NCBI RefSeq assembly: GCF_029478665.1
Contig: NZ_JARPQB010000004.1
Coordinates: 1 to 64,000 of the forward strand
Direction: 5' to 3'
Length of the DNA: 64,000 nt
DNA from: Pseudomonas entomophila
Lineage (GTDB): Bacteria > Pseudomonadota > Gammaproteobacteria > Pseudomonadales > Pseudomonadaceae
Part shown: positions 30,086-39,903 of the stretch, in pieces
How the letters are laid out: each line of letters begins with the position of its first letter
Numbering within the stretch: the stretch's first letter is position 1
Notes under the pieces: model-generated
Told to the model about the DNA's origin: nothing
Database searches by the model: none
The model's input: only the letters and a program-made list of their open reading frames with translations
Program-made: the position numbers and the translations under genes

Positions 30086-30706
30086 ATGCACTCAGTATTT
30101 ATTGTCGACGACCACCCAGTAATCCGCCTGGCAATCCGGATGTTGCTGGAAAATCAGAATTACACAGTGATTGGTGAATCGGACAATGGCGTCGATGCCA
30201 TGCAGATGATTCGCGAAATACGCCCGGACCTGGTAATCCTGGACATCAGCCTCCCCAAGCTCGACGGCCTGGAAATGCTTTCCCGCCTGCAGACCATGGC
30301 CATCCCCCTCAAGGTTCTGGTACTGACCGCGCAATCGCCAGCGCTGTTCGCGATCCGCTGCATGCACTCGGGGGCCGCCGGCTACGTCTGTAAACAGGAA
30401 GACCTGAGCGAGTTGCTCAGCGCCATAAAGGCGGTGCTTTCCGGCTATAACTACTTCCCCAGCCAGGCACTCAATCCGGCCCAGGTAGATCGAGGGCAGG
30501 AACTGGAACTGTTCCGCCAGGTGAACGACCGGGAGCTGATGGTCTTGCAACTCTTCGCGCAGGGTAGAAGCAACAAGGAAATTGCCAAGGGCATGTTCCT
30601 CAGCAACAAGACCGTCAGCACCTACAAAAAGCGCCTCATGCACAAACTGCGCGTAAACACGTTGGTGGAACTCATCGACATCGCCAAGCGCAACGCGTTA
30701 GTCTGA
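30086..30706 (+). CDS. BvgA/EvgA-like response regulator
   Basis: 206 residues. Receiver domain with acidic IVDDHPV, phospho-acceptor Asp53 in LVILDISLP and Lys in YVCKQED, then a LuxR-type HTH with the EvgA/BvgA-specific stretch MFLSNKTVSTYKKRLMHKL. The downstream neighbour is a BvgS-like kinase 7 nt away, so the two form one transcript. The ATG in MHSVFIVDD is used; another ATG 9 nt upstream is possible. Targets are unknown. Confidence 0.92.
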   Translation: MHSVFIVDDHPVIRLAIRMLLENQNYTVIGESDNGVDAMQMIREIRPDLVILDISLPKLDGLEMLSRLQTMAIPLKVLVLTAQSPALFAIRCMHSGAAGYVCKQEDLSELLSAIKAVLSGYNYFPSQALNPAQVDRGQELELFRQVNDRELMVLQLFAQGRSNKEIAKGMFLSNKTVSTYKKRLMHKLRVNTLVELIDIAKRNALV

Positions 30707-30713
30707 GGTCACA

Positions 30714-33700
30714 ATGTGGAGGTACTTTGCAACATCCCTGCTCTGCCTGAGCCTCGGCACCCCCCTGCAGGGTGCCTGTGTATCCAATTCCCCAGGCCAA
30801 ACATACACCCTGCTCAGCCGCGCTTCACCGACATCGGTCCAACCCTCGCTCACCCCGGCCCAACGTGATTGGCTCACTACCCGTCAGGAACTGGTCCTGG
30901 GAACATCGGCACCGGATTATCCACCGTTCGACATTGCCACCCGCGGCAATGAGTACCAGGGGCTCACCGCAGACTACGCTGGCGTGATCGGCAACGCCCT
31001 CGGCCTGCCGGTCCGTGTGCAACGCTTCCCCAGTCGGGCTGCGGCGGTCGCCGCCTTGAAGAATGGCCAGATCGACCTGCTGGGAAGCGCCAATGGCTAC
31101 GAAGCCTCGACGCAGGGCCTGGCCCTGTCACGGCCCTATGCCATCGACCAACCGGTGCTGGTGACCCGCGAAGACGAGACACGCGCGCTGGATACAGGCC
31201 TGGACGGCATGCGCCTGAGCATGCTCTACCACTACCTGCCACCCGAAGAGATCAACGCCACCTACCCCCAGGCCGAGCTCCTGACCTTCGAGTCGTCCAC
31301 CCAGGCCTTGAACGCGGTGGCCTTCGAGCAAGCCGACGTGTTCATCGGCGACACCGTGTCCACTCACTACCTGATCAGTCGCGGCCATTTGCCACGCCTG
31401 CGCATGGCCAATTTTGGCAAGCACGAGGCCATTGGATTCAGTTTTGCCTTGCGCGACAACAACGGGATGCTGCTGACGTTGGTCGATGCTGCGCTGGAAG
31501 CCCAGTCAAACAGTACACGAAACGACATCTTCAAACGCTGGAGCGCCAGCAGTGGCAGCTTGCTGACCGACCGCAAGCTGCAATTGTCGCCCCGGGAGGA
31601 CCAGTGGTTGCGCGAGCATCCGGTGATGCGGGTGGTGGTCAACGATACCGCTGCCCCCCTGACCTTTTTCGACAGCAACGACCGCCTGCGCGGTATCGTC
31701 GCCGATCTGCTTGAGCTCATTCGACTGCGCACCGGCCTGCGCTTCGAAATCCAGCGTGCCAGTGGCGATGGCGACATGATCGAGCAACTTGAATCCGGCC
31801 GTACCGACATCATCGCCACCCATTCCACCGATTCGCGTCGCACTAACGCATTGCAGGTCAGCAGGCCCTACCTGGAAAGTGCCTATGTGCTGGTCGGTCG
31901 TAGCGGAGCCGATCAACCCAGCTCACTGAAGCTGCTCAAGGGCAAGCGCGTAGCCGTCCCTCGTGACAGCAGCGCGGCAGCGCTACTGACCACCCACCAC
32001 CCACTGGTTCGCCAGGTCGCAACGGAGAGCGCCTACTACGCCACGGCATTGCTTGAAAGCGGTGCCGTGGATGCTGCGATCGCCACCCTGATCGATGCCA
32101 ATCACATGGTGGCGACCAGCAGTGACCTGGTTATCCGCAGCACGGTCGGCACGGAACCGGCAACCTTCTCGATGGCGACTACCGCCAATGCCGGCGAGCT
32201 GGCGTCGATACTCGACAAGGCACTGCTGAGCATATCCCCCGAAGAACTCGGGGTGATCAACAGCCGCTGGCGGGACCACGGCATGCGCGATGACTCCTAC
32301 TGGCGCCATTACCGCAAGGTCATCGTGCAGGTGGTAGGTGTCATCGGCATGCTACTGGTGCTTGCACTGATCTGGAACGCACGCCTGCGCCGCCAGATCA
32401 AGCAACGTCAGCGAGCCGAGCGTGCCCTGAACGACCAACTGGAGTTCATGGGTGCCTTGCTCAACGGCACCCCCCACCCGATGTACGTTCGAGACCACGA
32501 AGGGCGTTTGCAGAGCTGCAACGACAGCTACCTGAAAGCGGTTGGCGCCAGTCCCGAGCAGATCATCGGCAAACGCCTGGAGGACACCCCGTTCTGCGAT
32601 CTTGATTACACCCGGCAGATCCAGGGCGACTACCAACGTGTCATGGCGCAGGGTAAACCCTTGATTCTGGACCGCCCTCTGCGCCTGAATGACCAAGAAC
32701 TGACGATCTATCACTGGATCCTTCCCTACCGCGACTCGCTGGGCGAAATGCAAGGCATCATCGGCGGTTGGATCGATATCAGCGAACGCCGCAACCTGGT
32801 CCAGGACCTGCGCCTGGCCAAACAGCAAGCAGATGACGCGAACCGCGCCAAGAGTACCTTCCTCGCCACCATCAGCCATGAGATCCGCACACCGATGAAC
32901 GCGCTGATCGGCATGCTGGAGCTGGCCCTGCGCCGCGCAGAGCAGGGCCAGCTCGATCGACCTGCCTTGGAAATCGCCCACCACTCGGCCCAGGACCTGC
33001 TCGGCCTCATTGGCGATATCCTGGATATCGCTCGCATCGAATCCGGCCACCTGAGCCTCGCGCCCGAACCCGTCGACCTGGTCATGCTGGTCGAGTCCGT
33101 CGGCCGGGTATTCGATGGCCTGGCCCGCCACAAAGGCCTGGTATTGAAGGTGGCCATCAGCGACGCGGCGCGTTGTCATGTGATGCTTGATCCACTGCGT
33201 TTCAAGCAGGTGCTGTCGAACCTGGTCAGCAACGCGATCAAGTTCACCGAGCAGGGGCAGGTGCGCATCAGCGTGAAGCTGCGCAACGACAACGAACGGA
33301 CGGCCCCCACCCTTGACCTGGAGGTGCGTGACAGCGGAATCGGCATCCACGAGGAAGACATGCAGCGACTGTTCACGCCCTTCGCCCAGGCCAATCCCTA
33401 CAGTGATGGCGCCCGCGCCGGCACCGGGCTGGGGCTGGTCATCAGCCGCAACCTGTGCGCGATGATGGGGGGCGAACTGAGCCTGCAGAGCCTGCAAGGC
33501 GTGGGAACGCGCGTACGCCTGATCATGCCCCTGCAATGTGTCGACCCCGTGGAACAGCTCCCCCGCATGGCCACGGACATCGTACAGCCGGATGCGCGCC
33601 TGAAGACCCTGGTGATCGACGACCATCCCGCCAACCTGCTGCTCATGGCACAGCAGTTGAGTTACCTTGGGCTGCGCCAGGAGAGCGCACGCGATGGTCG

Positions 33701-34346
33701 CGAAGGGTTGCGCAAGTGGCGTGAAGGTTGTTTCGATGTATTGATCGTCGACTGCAACATGCCGGGCATGAATGGCTATGAACTGGCCCGGACAGTCCGT
33801 GCCGAAGAGCGCCTGCACGGCCGCCCGCGCTGTACCATGCTCGGCTACACCGCCAATGCCCAACCAGAGGTGCGCCAGCAATGCCTGGATGCGGGAATGG
33901 ATGACTGCCTGCTCAAACCCATCGGCCTGCAATTGCTCGGCCAGCGCCTTGCGGGCATCGCCCGCCACGGCAGACCATGCAATGGTTGCGACGAACCAGG
34001 GCATCGCTTCGACCTGGACGGCCTGAGTGCCATCGTCGGCGACAACGCCAACGACCGCGACCGTATACTGAATACCTTGTACCAGAGCCTGCAGCAAGAC
34101 CTGATCACACTGATGGCTATCGACCCACGGCAACAGGCGGACGAACTGGCGGCCCAGGCACACAAGATCCTCAGCGCGGCGAGGATGCTGGATGCGAGAT
34201 CGTTAATTCAGGCATGCGAAGCGCTCGAGGAACCTGATTTGTCCCAGAACGAGCTGAAAGTACGCCGTCAGGCATTGGCACGGCATATGCGCCGAGTGGA
34301 GAAAGCCCTGGCCAGGCAATTGGGCAACCTGGCCGAGGCGGAGTAA
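30714..34346 (+). CDS. BvgS/EvgS-like unorthodox hybrid histidine kinase
   Basis: 1210 residues of the BvgS family. In order: signal peptide (1-20); two periplasmic Venus-flytrap domains (about 50-285 and 295-530, each like SBP_bac_3); one membrane helix (about 537-556); PAS domain (575-690); HisKA with His722 in ATISHEIRTPMNAL; HATPase_c (about 825-950, GTGLGLVISRNL); receiver with Asp1013 in IVDCNMPG; and Hpt with His1150 in AQAHKILSAARML. All four phospho-relay residues are present, so the His-Asp-His-Asp relay to the adjacent regulator looks functional. The signal sensed by the flytrap pair is unknown. Confidence 0.94.
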   Translation: MWRYFATSLLCLSLGTPLQGACVSNSPGQTYTLLSRASPTSVQPSLTPAQRDWLTTRQELVLGTSAPDYPPFDIATRGNEYQGLTADYAGVIGNALGLPVRVQRFPSRAAAVAALKNGQIDLLGSANGYEASTQGLALSRPYAIDQPVLVTREDETRALDTGLDGMRLSMLYHYLPPEEINATYPQAELLTFESSTQALNAVAFEQADVFIGDTVSTHYLISRGHLPRLRMANFGKHEAIGFSFALRDNNGMLLTLVDAALEAQSNSTRNDIFKRWSASSGSLLTDRKLQLSPREDQWLREHPVMRVVVNDTAAPLTFFDSNDRLRGIVADLLELIRLRTGLRFEIQRASGDGDMIEQLESGRTDIIATHSTDSRRTNALQVSRPYLESAYVLVGRSGADQPSSLKLLKGKRVAVPRDSSAAALLTTHHPLVRQVATESAYYATALLESGAVDAAIATLIDANHMVATSSDLVIRSTVGTEPATFSMATTANAGELASILDKALLSISPEELGVINSRWRDHGMRDDSYWRHYRKVIVQVVGVIGMLLVLALIWNARLRRQIKQRQRAERALNDQLEFMGALLNGTPHPMYVRDHEGRLQSCNDSYLKAVGASPEQIIGKRLEDTPFCDLDYTRQIQGDYQRVMAQGKPLILDRPLRLNDQELTIYHWILPYRDSLGEMQGIIGGWIDISERRNLVQDLRLAKQQADDANRAKSTFLATISHEIRTPMNALIGMLELALRRAEQGQLDRPALEIAHHSAQDLLGLIGDILDIARIESGHLSLAPEPVDLVMLVESVGRVFDGLARHKGLVLKVAISDAARCHVMLDPLRFKQVLSNLVSNAIKFTEQGQVRISVKLRNDNERTAPTLDLEVRDSGIGIHEEDMQRLFTPFAQANPYSDGARAGTGLGLVISRNLCAMMGGELSLQSLQGVGTRVRLIMPLQCVDPVEQLPRMATDIVQPDARLKTLVIDDHPANLLLMAQQLSYLGLRQESARDGREGLRKWREGCFDVLIVDCNMPGMNGYELARTVRAEERLHGRPRCTMLGYTANAQPEVRQQCLDAGMDDCLLKPIGLQLLGQRLAGIARHGRPCNGCDEPGHRFDLDGLSAIVGDNANDRDRILNTLYQSLQQDLITLMAIDPRQQADELAAQAHKILSAARMLDARSLIQACEALEEPDLSQNELKVRRQALARHMRRVEKALARQLGNLAEAE

Positions 34347-34367
34347 GCGGCACAGCAATTGTGCCGC
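34347..34367. terminator. Hairpin between convergent bvgS-like gene and yggL
   Basis: GCGGCACA-GCAAT-TGTGCCGC, an 8-bp perfect stem starting at the nucleotide after the kinase stop codon. No T-run on either side; possibly a shared 3' end. Confidence 0.5.
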
Positions 34368-34374
34368 CCACCGA

Positions 34375-34719
34375 TCACGATGCCGGGTTGATCGGTTTTT
34401 CCGGGTACCAGGCGTCCAGCAGCGGGCTGACTTCGATGTTGGTCAGTTCGCTGCGGCCTTTGAGCCAGGCTTCGACAGCGGCGCGCTGCTCTTCGGTGAC
34501 CGAGCCACGTTCGGCCTTGCAGACCAGACCGAAATCGTCGCCGCCGACATAGTCCAGACCATTTGCATCCATGGCTTCAGCCAGGAAGGCGTCGAGGAAG
34601 GCATCGATGGCTTCATCGGACAGGTCTTCCTTGAAACCCAGGTTCAGTTCGAAACCCAGCTCCTGGAATTCGTCCACGCACAGTTTCTTGCGCAGGCGAC
34701 GGGAACGGTTGGTAGCCAT
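34375..34719 (-). CDS. yggL: YggL-family 50S-associated protein
   Basis: 114 residues, acidic overall with a basic N-terminus (MATNRSRRLRKKLCVDEFQELG). The DUF469/YggL family is widespread in Gammaproteobacteria, and recent structures place YggL on the 50S ribosomal subunit. The signature DLSDEAIDAFLDAFLAEAMD is intact. It is divergent from dacB and convergent with the kinase, so it is monocistronic. Confidence 0.88.
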   Translation of the reverse strand: MATNRSRRLRKKLCVDEFQELGFELNLGFKEDLSDEAIDAFLDAFLAEAMDANGLDYVGGDDFGLVCKAERGSVTEEQRAAVEAWLKGRSELTNIEVSPLLDAWYPEKPINPAS

Positions 34720-34903
34720 GAAACAATCCTCTCAAGTAATTACGCGCGGCACTTTACCAGTTTCCGGCGGCAAGCGGCGCTTTTCCGTCGAATACAGCCC
34801 ATCGGCGCTACGCTTGGGGCATAATGCGCGTTCTATTCGCCCTGGGGTCATCATTTTCTTACAGCCCCGTTACTCTTTTCCCTCGTGCAGGGTTCATACC
34901 TTT

Positions 34904-36367
34904 ATGATCAAGACGCTCCGCCCACTGCTGCTCGCCGGCGTGTTGCTGCCCCTGGCCTTCCCCAGCCAGGCCGCCGCCGTCAACACCACCCTCCCGCCCA
35001 AGGTGCAACAGGCACTCAAGACCAACAAACTGCAGGACTCGGCGCTGTCGCTGGTGATGCTGCCACTGGATGGTCCGGGCACCGCAACGGTGTTCAACGC
35101 CGACGTCTCGGTCAACCCGGCCTCGACCATGAAGCTGATCACCACTTACGCCGCGCTGGAGCTGCTGGGCCCGACCTATCAGTGGAAGACCGAGTTCTAT
35201 ACCGATGGCACCCTGAGCAACGGCGTGCTCAACGGCAACCTGTACCTCAAGGGCGGCGGCGATCCCAAGCTGAACATGGAGAAACTCTGGCTGCTGATGC
35301 GTGACCTGCGGGCCAACGGTGTACGCACGGTGACCGGCGACCTGGTCCTGGACCGTAGCCACTTCGCACAGCCCAACCTGCCGCAGTTCGATGACGACGG
35401 CGGCGACGTCAACAAGCCGTTCCTGGTCAAGCCCGACTCCCTGCTGGTCAACCTCAAGGCCCTGCGTTTCGTGGCCCGCAACGACGGCGGCAAAGTGCTG
35501 GTATCGGTCGAGCCACCGATCGCCAGCATTCGCATCGACAACCAGGTCAAGCCAGTGGCCGGCAAGCAATGCACAGGCGACGTGCGCTACAACCCGGTGA
35601 CACAAGCCGACGGTGTCAGTGTGACCGTTACCGGCCAGCTGGCTGACGGTTGCAACTCGCAGACCTACCTGTCGCTGCTGGATCACCCGGCCTACGCCGC
35701 CGGTGCCGTACGCGCCATCTGGAACGAACTGGGTGGCACCATTCAGGGCCGCGACCGCTTCGAGGACGTCCCCAAATCCGCCCGCCTGCTGGCCCGTGCT
35801 TTCTCGCCAGACCTGGTCGAGGTCATCCGCGACATCAACAAATACAGCAACAACACCATGGCGCAGCAGTTGTTCCTCAGCATCGGCGCGCAGTTCCGCA
35901 CCGACGCCGATGGCGATGATGCGCGGGCCGCCCAACGCGTGGTACGCCAGTGGTTGGCCAAGAAAGGTATCACCGCGCCCCACCTGGTGATGGAGAACGG
36001 CTCGGGCCTGTCCCGCGCCGAACGCGTCAGCACCCGCGAAATGGCCGCGCTGTTGCAGGCCGCCTGGAAGAGCCCCTACGCTGCCGAGTTCATCAGTTCG
36101 ATGCCGCTGGTGGGCATGGACGGCACCATGCGTAAACGCCTGAAGCGTACCGCCATGAGCGGCGAAGGGCACATCAAGACTGGCACGCTCAATACCGTGC
36201 GGGCAATTGCCGGGTTCAGCCGTGACAGCAACGGCCACACCTGGGCGGTGGCGGCCATCCTCAACGACCCCAAGCCATGGGGCGCCTCGCAGGTGCTTGA
36301 CCAGGTATTGCTGGACCTCTATCGACAGCCGAAAGTCGGCAATGGCACCGTGGGCGTCATGCCCTGA
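34904..36367 (+). CDS. dacB: D-alanyl-D-alanine carboxypeptidase/endopeptidase (PBP4)
   Basis: 487 residues. Signal peptide of about 25 residues ending in FPSQAAA. The serine peptidase S13 triad is present: S74-T-M-K77, S315-N-N and K425-T-G. The long insertion between the first two motifs (about residues 90-300) is typical of the PBP4 class. It trims or cleaves peptidoglycan cross-links in the periplasm. The start at MIKTLRPLLL is chosen because it begins the signal peptide; the frame is open for about 330 nt upstream, opposite yggL. Confidence 0.95.
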   Translation: MIKTLRPLLLAGVLLPLAFPSQAAAVNTTLPPKVQQALKTNKLQDSALSLVMLPLDGPGTATVFNADVSVNPASTMKLITTYAALELLGPTYQWKTEFYTDGTLSNGVLNGNLYLKGGGDPKLNMEKLWLLMRDLRANGVRTVTGDLVLDRSHFAQPNLPQFDDDGGDVNKPFLVKPDSLLVNLKALRFVARNDGGKVLVSVEPPIASIRIDNQVKPVAGKQCTGDVRYNPVTQADGVSVTVTGQLADGCNSQTYLSLLDHPAYAAGAVRAIWNELGGTIQGRDRFEDVPKSARLLARAFSPDLVEVIRDINKYSNNTMAQQLFLSIGAQFRTDADGDDARAAQRVVRQWLAKKGITAPHLVMENGSGLSRAERVSTREMAALLQAAWKSPYAAEFISSMPLVGMDGTMRKRLKRTAMSGEGHIKTGTLNTVRAIAGFSRDSNGHTWAVAAILNDPKPWGASQVLDQVLLDLYRQPKVGNGTVGVMP

Positions 36368-36378
36368 TGCCCGCCTGA

Positions 36379-36408
36379 CCCCACGCAGCGCCTTGCGCGC
36401 TCGTGGGG
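36379..36408. terminator. Hairpin between convergent dacB and phzF-like genes
   Basis: CCCCACG and CGTGGGG form the outer stem and AGCGC with GCGCT the inner stem. Located 11 nt after the dacB stop and 17 nt from the phzF-like stop. There is no T-run. Confidence 0.55.
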
Positions 36409-36424
36409 CGTACTCGATCGGGCT

Positions 36425-37213
36425 TCAGACAAAGACCTGACCACGCAAGTACAGGGCACCTCGCCCGCTGATGATCACCCGTCCGTTCCCCGACACCTCG
36501 CACTGCAACTGCCCCTTGCGCGCCCCACCCTGTTCACAGCGCACGCTGGCCTTGCCCAGGCGCTCCGACCAGTAAGGCGCCAGCGACGTGTGTGCCGACC
36601 CGGTAACCGGATCCTCGTTGACCCCCACCCGCGGCCCAAACCAGCGCGTGACGAAATCGAAACCGCGCCCTGGCGCAGTCACCGCGATCCCGCGCACATC
36701 GAACGCCGACAACGCGACGAAATCCGGTTTGAGTGACTCGAGCAGCGCCGCATCATCGATCACCAGCACATAGTCGTCTGTCCGATACAACGCACGGGCG
36801 CTCTCCAGGCCCAATGCCGCCAGCAAACCATCGGGCATTTCCACGGCTACCGGCTGCTTGGCGGGGAAGTCCATGGCCAGCAGGCCGTCGGCCCCACGAC
36901 TCACCCGGAGCTCACCGCTGCGGGTATTGAAACGCAGCACTTCGGCCTGCTCACCCAACTGCTCGAACAGCACCCAGGCGGCTGCCAGCGTCGCATGGCC
37001 ACACAAGTCGACCTCGACGGCCGGAGTGAACCAGCGCAACTCGAAAGCCTCGCCATTGCGCACGAAATAGGCGGTCTCGGACAGATTGTTCTCTTCGGCG
37101 ATACGTTGCAGCAGGTCATCCGGCAGCCACTGCTGCAAAGGAATCACCGCTGCTGGGTTGCCGCCGAACGGCTCGGAGGAAAACGCATCGACCTGGAAAA
37201 TCTCGAGTTGCAT
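36425..37213 (-). CDS. PhzF-family isomerase-like protein
   Basis: 262 residues of the PhzF/DAP-epimerase-like fold. N-terminal IFQVDAFSSEPFGGNPAAV and LSETAYFV carry the conserved Glu used as general acid/base in PhzF. The C-terminal half has NEDPVTGSAH. No other phenazine gene is present, so this is one of the many housekeeping PhzF-like proteins of unknown substrate rather than a phenazine enzyme. It is followed 50 nt away by a dehydrogenase on the same strand. Confidence 0.85.
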   Translation of the reverse strand: MQLEIFQVDAFSSEPFGGNPAAVIPLQQWLPDDLLQRIAEENNLSETAYFVRNGEAFELRWFTPAVEVDLCGHATLAAAWVLFEQLGEQAEVLRFNTRSGELRVSRGADGLLAMDFPAKQPVAVEMPDGLLAALGLESARALYRTDDYVLVIDDAALLESLKPDFVALSAFDVRGIAVTAPGRGFDFVTRWFGPRVGVNEDPVTGSAHTSLAPYWSERLGKASVRCEQGGARKGQLQCEVSGNGRVIISGRGALYLRGQVFV

Positions 37214-37266
37214 GCAACGACTCCTTTCAAGCCCGACACAACGCCGGGCGGGTATCGGAAAACGGC

Positions 37267-38205
37267 TTAGCCACGCACTGGGGTCAGTACTGGTTCACCC
37301 GCGAAGAACGCCTGCAGATTGCGCAGCACCAGGGCCACGGTATCACGGGCAGCCTCAGGGGACTGACCCGCGACGTGTGGGGTCAGCACAGTATTGCCCA
37401 ACGCCTTGAGCGCATCAGGCACGGCGGGTTCATCGTCGAAGACGTCCAACGCGGCGCCGGCGATCTGGCCCTGGCGCAAGGCAGCGACCAAGGCCTCGGT
37501 GTCCACTACGCTGGCGCGGGCGATATTGACCAGGTAACCCTCGGCGCCCAATGCCTCGAGCACCTGGGCATCGACCAGGTGGCGAGTACCGTTGCCACCC
37601 GGGGTGGCGACCACCAGAACATCCACTGCGTCGGCCAAGTGCCGTGGGCTGTCGTACCAGGTGTAGGGCACATCCGCACGCGGGGTACGGCTGTGGTAGC
37701 TGACATTCATGTCGAAGCCAAGGGCGGCGCGCCGGGCAATCGCCTGGCCCACTGCGCCAAGGCCTATGATACCCATGCGCTTGCCACTGACCGAGGGGCT
37801 GATCACCCGATTCCACTCACCACGGCGAGTGCTGGCATCGGCGCGGGGAATCTCGCGCAGCAGCGCCAGCAACAGGGCCATGGCATGGTCGGCAACAGGG
37901 CCGGCGTTGGCACCTGCGCCATTGGTGACGGTGATACCCCGGGCTGCTGCGGCGGCCAGGTCGACTTGCTCGTAACCGGCGCCGATCACGCAGATGATCC
38001 TGAGGTTGACCAGCGTATTGATCTCGTCAGCAGTCAGGCCCAGCGGTCCACGGGTCAGTACGGCGTCGATCTCATGGGCATGGCGGACGATGGCCGCGGC
38101 GCGCATCTGCGGTGATGGCGCACGAATCAGCCGGTAGCCGGCCCGCTCCAGCAGGGGAAGATAATCATCAACGGTTTCCACCAGGACCAGGACTGTCTTG
38201 CTCAT
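37267..38205 (-). CDS. D-2-hydroxyacid dehydrogenase
   Basis: 312 residues. NAD(P)-binding motif GIIGLGAVGQAIARRAALGF, catalytic Arg in NIARASVVD, Glu in DVFDDEP and His in TPHVAGQSPEAA. It belongs to the glyoxylate/hydroxypyruvate reductase-like group of 2-hydroxyacid dehydrogenases acting on 2-oxoacids. The precise substrate cannot be read. It lies 53 nt upstream of the PhzF-like gene on the same strand and may be co-transcribed. Confidence 0.88.
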   Translation of the reverse strand: MSKTVLVLVETVDDYLPLLERAGYRLIRAPSPQMRAAAIVRHAHEIDAVLTRGPLGLTADEINTLVNLRIICVIGAGYEQVDLAAAAARGITVTNGAGANAGPVADHAMALLLALLREIPRADASTRRGEWNRVISPSVSGKRMGIIGLGAVGQAIARRAALGFDMNVSYHSRTPRADVPYTWYDSPRHLADAVDVLVVATPGGNGTRHLVDAQVLEALGAEGYLVNIARASVVDTEALVAALRQGQIAGAALDVFDDEPAVPDALKALGNTVLTPHVAGQSPEAARDTVALVLRNLQAFFAGEPVLTPVRG

Positions 38206-38292
38206 GCCACCTCCGGTTCAATGCGAAGGGGCATTATGCGCGGGCAACGCGGGATGGGCTATCCATGCGTGGGCGCGCCGGCCGAGCGAATC

Positions 38293-38703
38293 CTATTGGG
38301 CGAACGCACGCCCCAGGCCACCCGGCACCCCACTGCTGTCGGTCTCCTGCCAGGGTCCATTAGGGCTCAGCGACCAGCTCCAGCCGTTGTTCCAGCGGTA
38401 GTAGGTGCGCTGGCGGTAGAAGGTGTTGGGTTGCTTTTCCAGCACGTAGACGCCCATTTTCGGGTCCCAATGGCTGGCGCCACCGGGTGGTGGCGCAAAG
38501 CTGGCCGAGGTGCGTGGCATGGGTTTGGGTGTCGCAGCAGGCTGGCTTGGCTTGCTACCCGGCAATGGCTTGGCCGCTGGCTCTTTGTGCGCGGGCGTGG
38601 ACTCGATTGGCGGTAGCGATTGCCGCTCGCCTGGCTGATGCACCGTACACGCGGAAAGACCCAGGGCCAGGGTGATCAGGGTCAGGCGGACGGTGCTGTT
38701 CAT
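38293..38703 (-). CDS. Pro-rich lipoprotein beside ccmI
   Basis: 136 residues. The signal peptide ends in lipobox LSAC with lipidated Cys19. A Pro/Lys/Ala-rich linker follows, then a compact aromatic C-terminal region (HWDPKMGVYVLEKQPNTFYRQ, YYRWNNGWSWS) seen in small Pseudomonas lipoproteins. It begins 12 nt after the ccmI stop and so may be the last gene of the ccm transcript. The role is unknown. Confidence 0.75.
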   Translation of the reverse strand: MNSTVRLTLITLALGLSACTVHQPGERQSLPPIESTPAHKEPAAKPLPGSKPSQPAATPKPMPRTSASFAPPPGGASHWDPKMGVYVLEKQPNTFYRQRTYYRWNNGWSWSLSPNGPWQETDSSGVPGGLGRAFAQ

Positions 38704-38715
38704 GGGGCTGCTCTC

Positions 38716-39903
38716 TTATGAGTCGGGGCTGTCGATAATCAGGTGCTGGGGTGCTCGCGTAGTGGTGGGCAGGGGCGCCCCCTGGGCTTTCCATTCCCCA
38801 CGGGTGGGAACACCGGCGCGCGAGACCCGGGCAACCAGTTGGACTTCGGCAAAGTCCGACAGTTTCATTTGCGGCATCATCGCATCGGCGTCCGACAGCT
38901 CCACCTCGATGGGCAACTGCGCCACCGTGACACGCTTGGCGGCCAAGGGCATGGGCGGGCCATTGCTGGCACGGGCGAAGATAAACACGGTGTCATCCGG
39001 GCGGACCTTGTCCTTGAGCGCCGCAGCCAGTTCGACCCGCACTTTCAGCCGTGCCGCCTCGGCTACCTTGCCACCGGAGGCCTTCAGTTTGTCCGCCGCT
39101 CGGTCGATACCGCCCTGCAGCGCGGCGCGCGAGGCGTCGCCCTCCGGCAGTTGGGCGAGCAGGCGTTGCCAGAAATCGATAGCCTCCTGATAGCGTTCAC
39201 CCTCGAAGGCAGCAATACCCCGCAAGCCAAGGCTGGTGACCTCTCGCGGGTCGGCCTTCAGTGCTTCGTCGGTCAATGCCAGCAGCTGTGCGTTCCATTG
39301 CTTGTCGCCAGCGAAGTACAACGCCTGGGCCCATTGCCCGAGCAGTTCGGGCTGACGCCCGGCCAGGGCCACGGCACGCTCGAAGGCCTTGGCGGCATCC
39401 GCCGGGCGCTGATCGGCCATGTACGCCCGACCGAGGAAGTACAACCCTTCGGCGGAGTCCGGCTGCGCCTGCACGGCACGCTCTAGGCGCGCCGTCATTT
39501 CCTGCATGGATTGCGGCGCGCTGGCGAACTCCTGGGTCAGCTCGACCTTGTCGGCGGCACCGAAGTGCAGATACAGCCCCAGCGCCATGGCTGGCACCAG
39601 CACCGATGCCAGTAGCGGGACCGCCTTGCCCAGATGGCCTTGAGCGGACGCGTCGTTGCGCTCGGTGTCAGCCAGCAGTTCACGGGCAGCCTCATCACGG
39701 CCCTTGGCCAGTTGCCCGGCATCGAGCACACCCGCCTGCTGCTGGGCTGCCAGTTCGGCGACCCGCTCTTGATAGAGCGCCACATTGAGTGCGGTACGGT
39801 CCTGTTCGGCTTGCTGGCGACGACGGCCACGCAAGATGGGAATCAACAGGAATGCCAGGGCGGCGAGCAGCAACAGGCCCGCGCTGAGCCAGAATTCAGT
39901 CAT
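38716..39903 (-). CDS. ccmI: Cytochrome c biogenesis protein CcmI
   Basis: 395 residues. CcmI holds apocytochrome c for the haem-ligation complex. The N-terminal part has two membrane helices (about 4-24 and 90-110) with a coiled-coil cytoplasmic loop rich in Gln/Arg between them. The periplasmic part carries TPR repeats ([21 protein letters not shown]). It overlaps ccmH by 8 nt. Its C-terminal extension ([19 protein letters not shown]) is typical of the pseudomonad CycH form. Confidence 0.9.
   Translation of the reverse strand: MTEFWLSAGLLLLAALAFLLIPILRGRRRQQAEQDRTALNVALYQERVAELAAQQQAGVLDAGQLAKGRDEAARELLADTERNDASAQGHLGKAVPLLASVLVPAMALGLYLHFGAADKVELTQEFASAPQSMQEMTARLERAVQAQPDSAEGLYFLGRAYMADQRPADAAKAFERAVALAGRQPELLGQWAQALYFAGDKQWNAQLLALTDEALKADPREVTSLGLRGIAAFEGERYQEAIDFWQRLLAQLPEGDASRAALQGGIDRAADKLKASGGKVAEAARLKVRVELAAALKDKVRPDDTVFIFARASNGPPMPLAAKRVTVAQLPIEVELSDADAMMPQMKLSDFAEVQLVARVSRAGVPTRGEWKAQGAPLPTTTRAPQHLIIDSPDS

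Noticed and set aside
36425..37213. Phenazine biosynthesis
   Set aside because: Only a PhzF-like fold is present; no phzA-E or phzG, so no phenazine pathway is supported.
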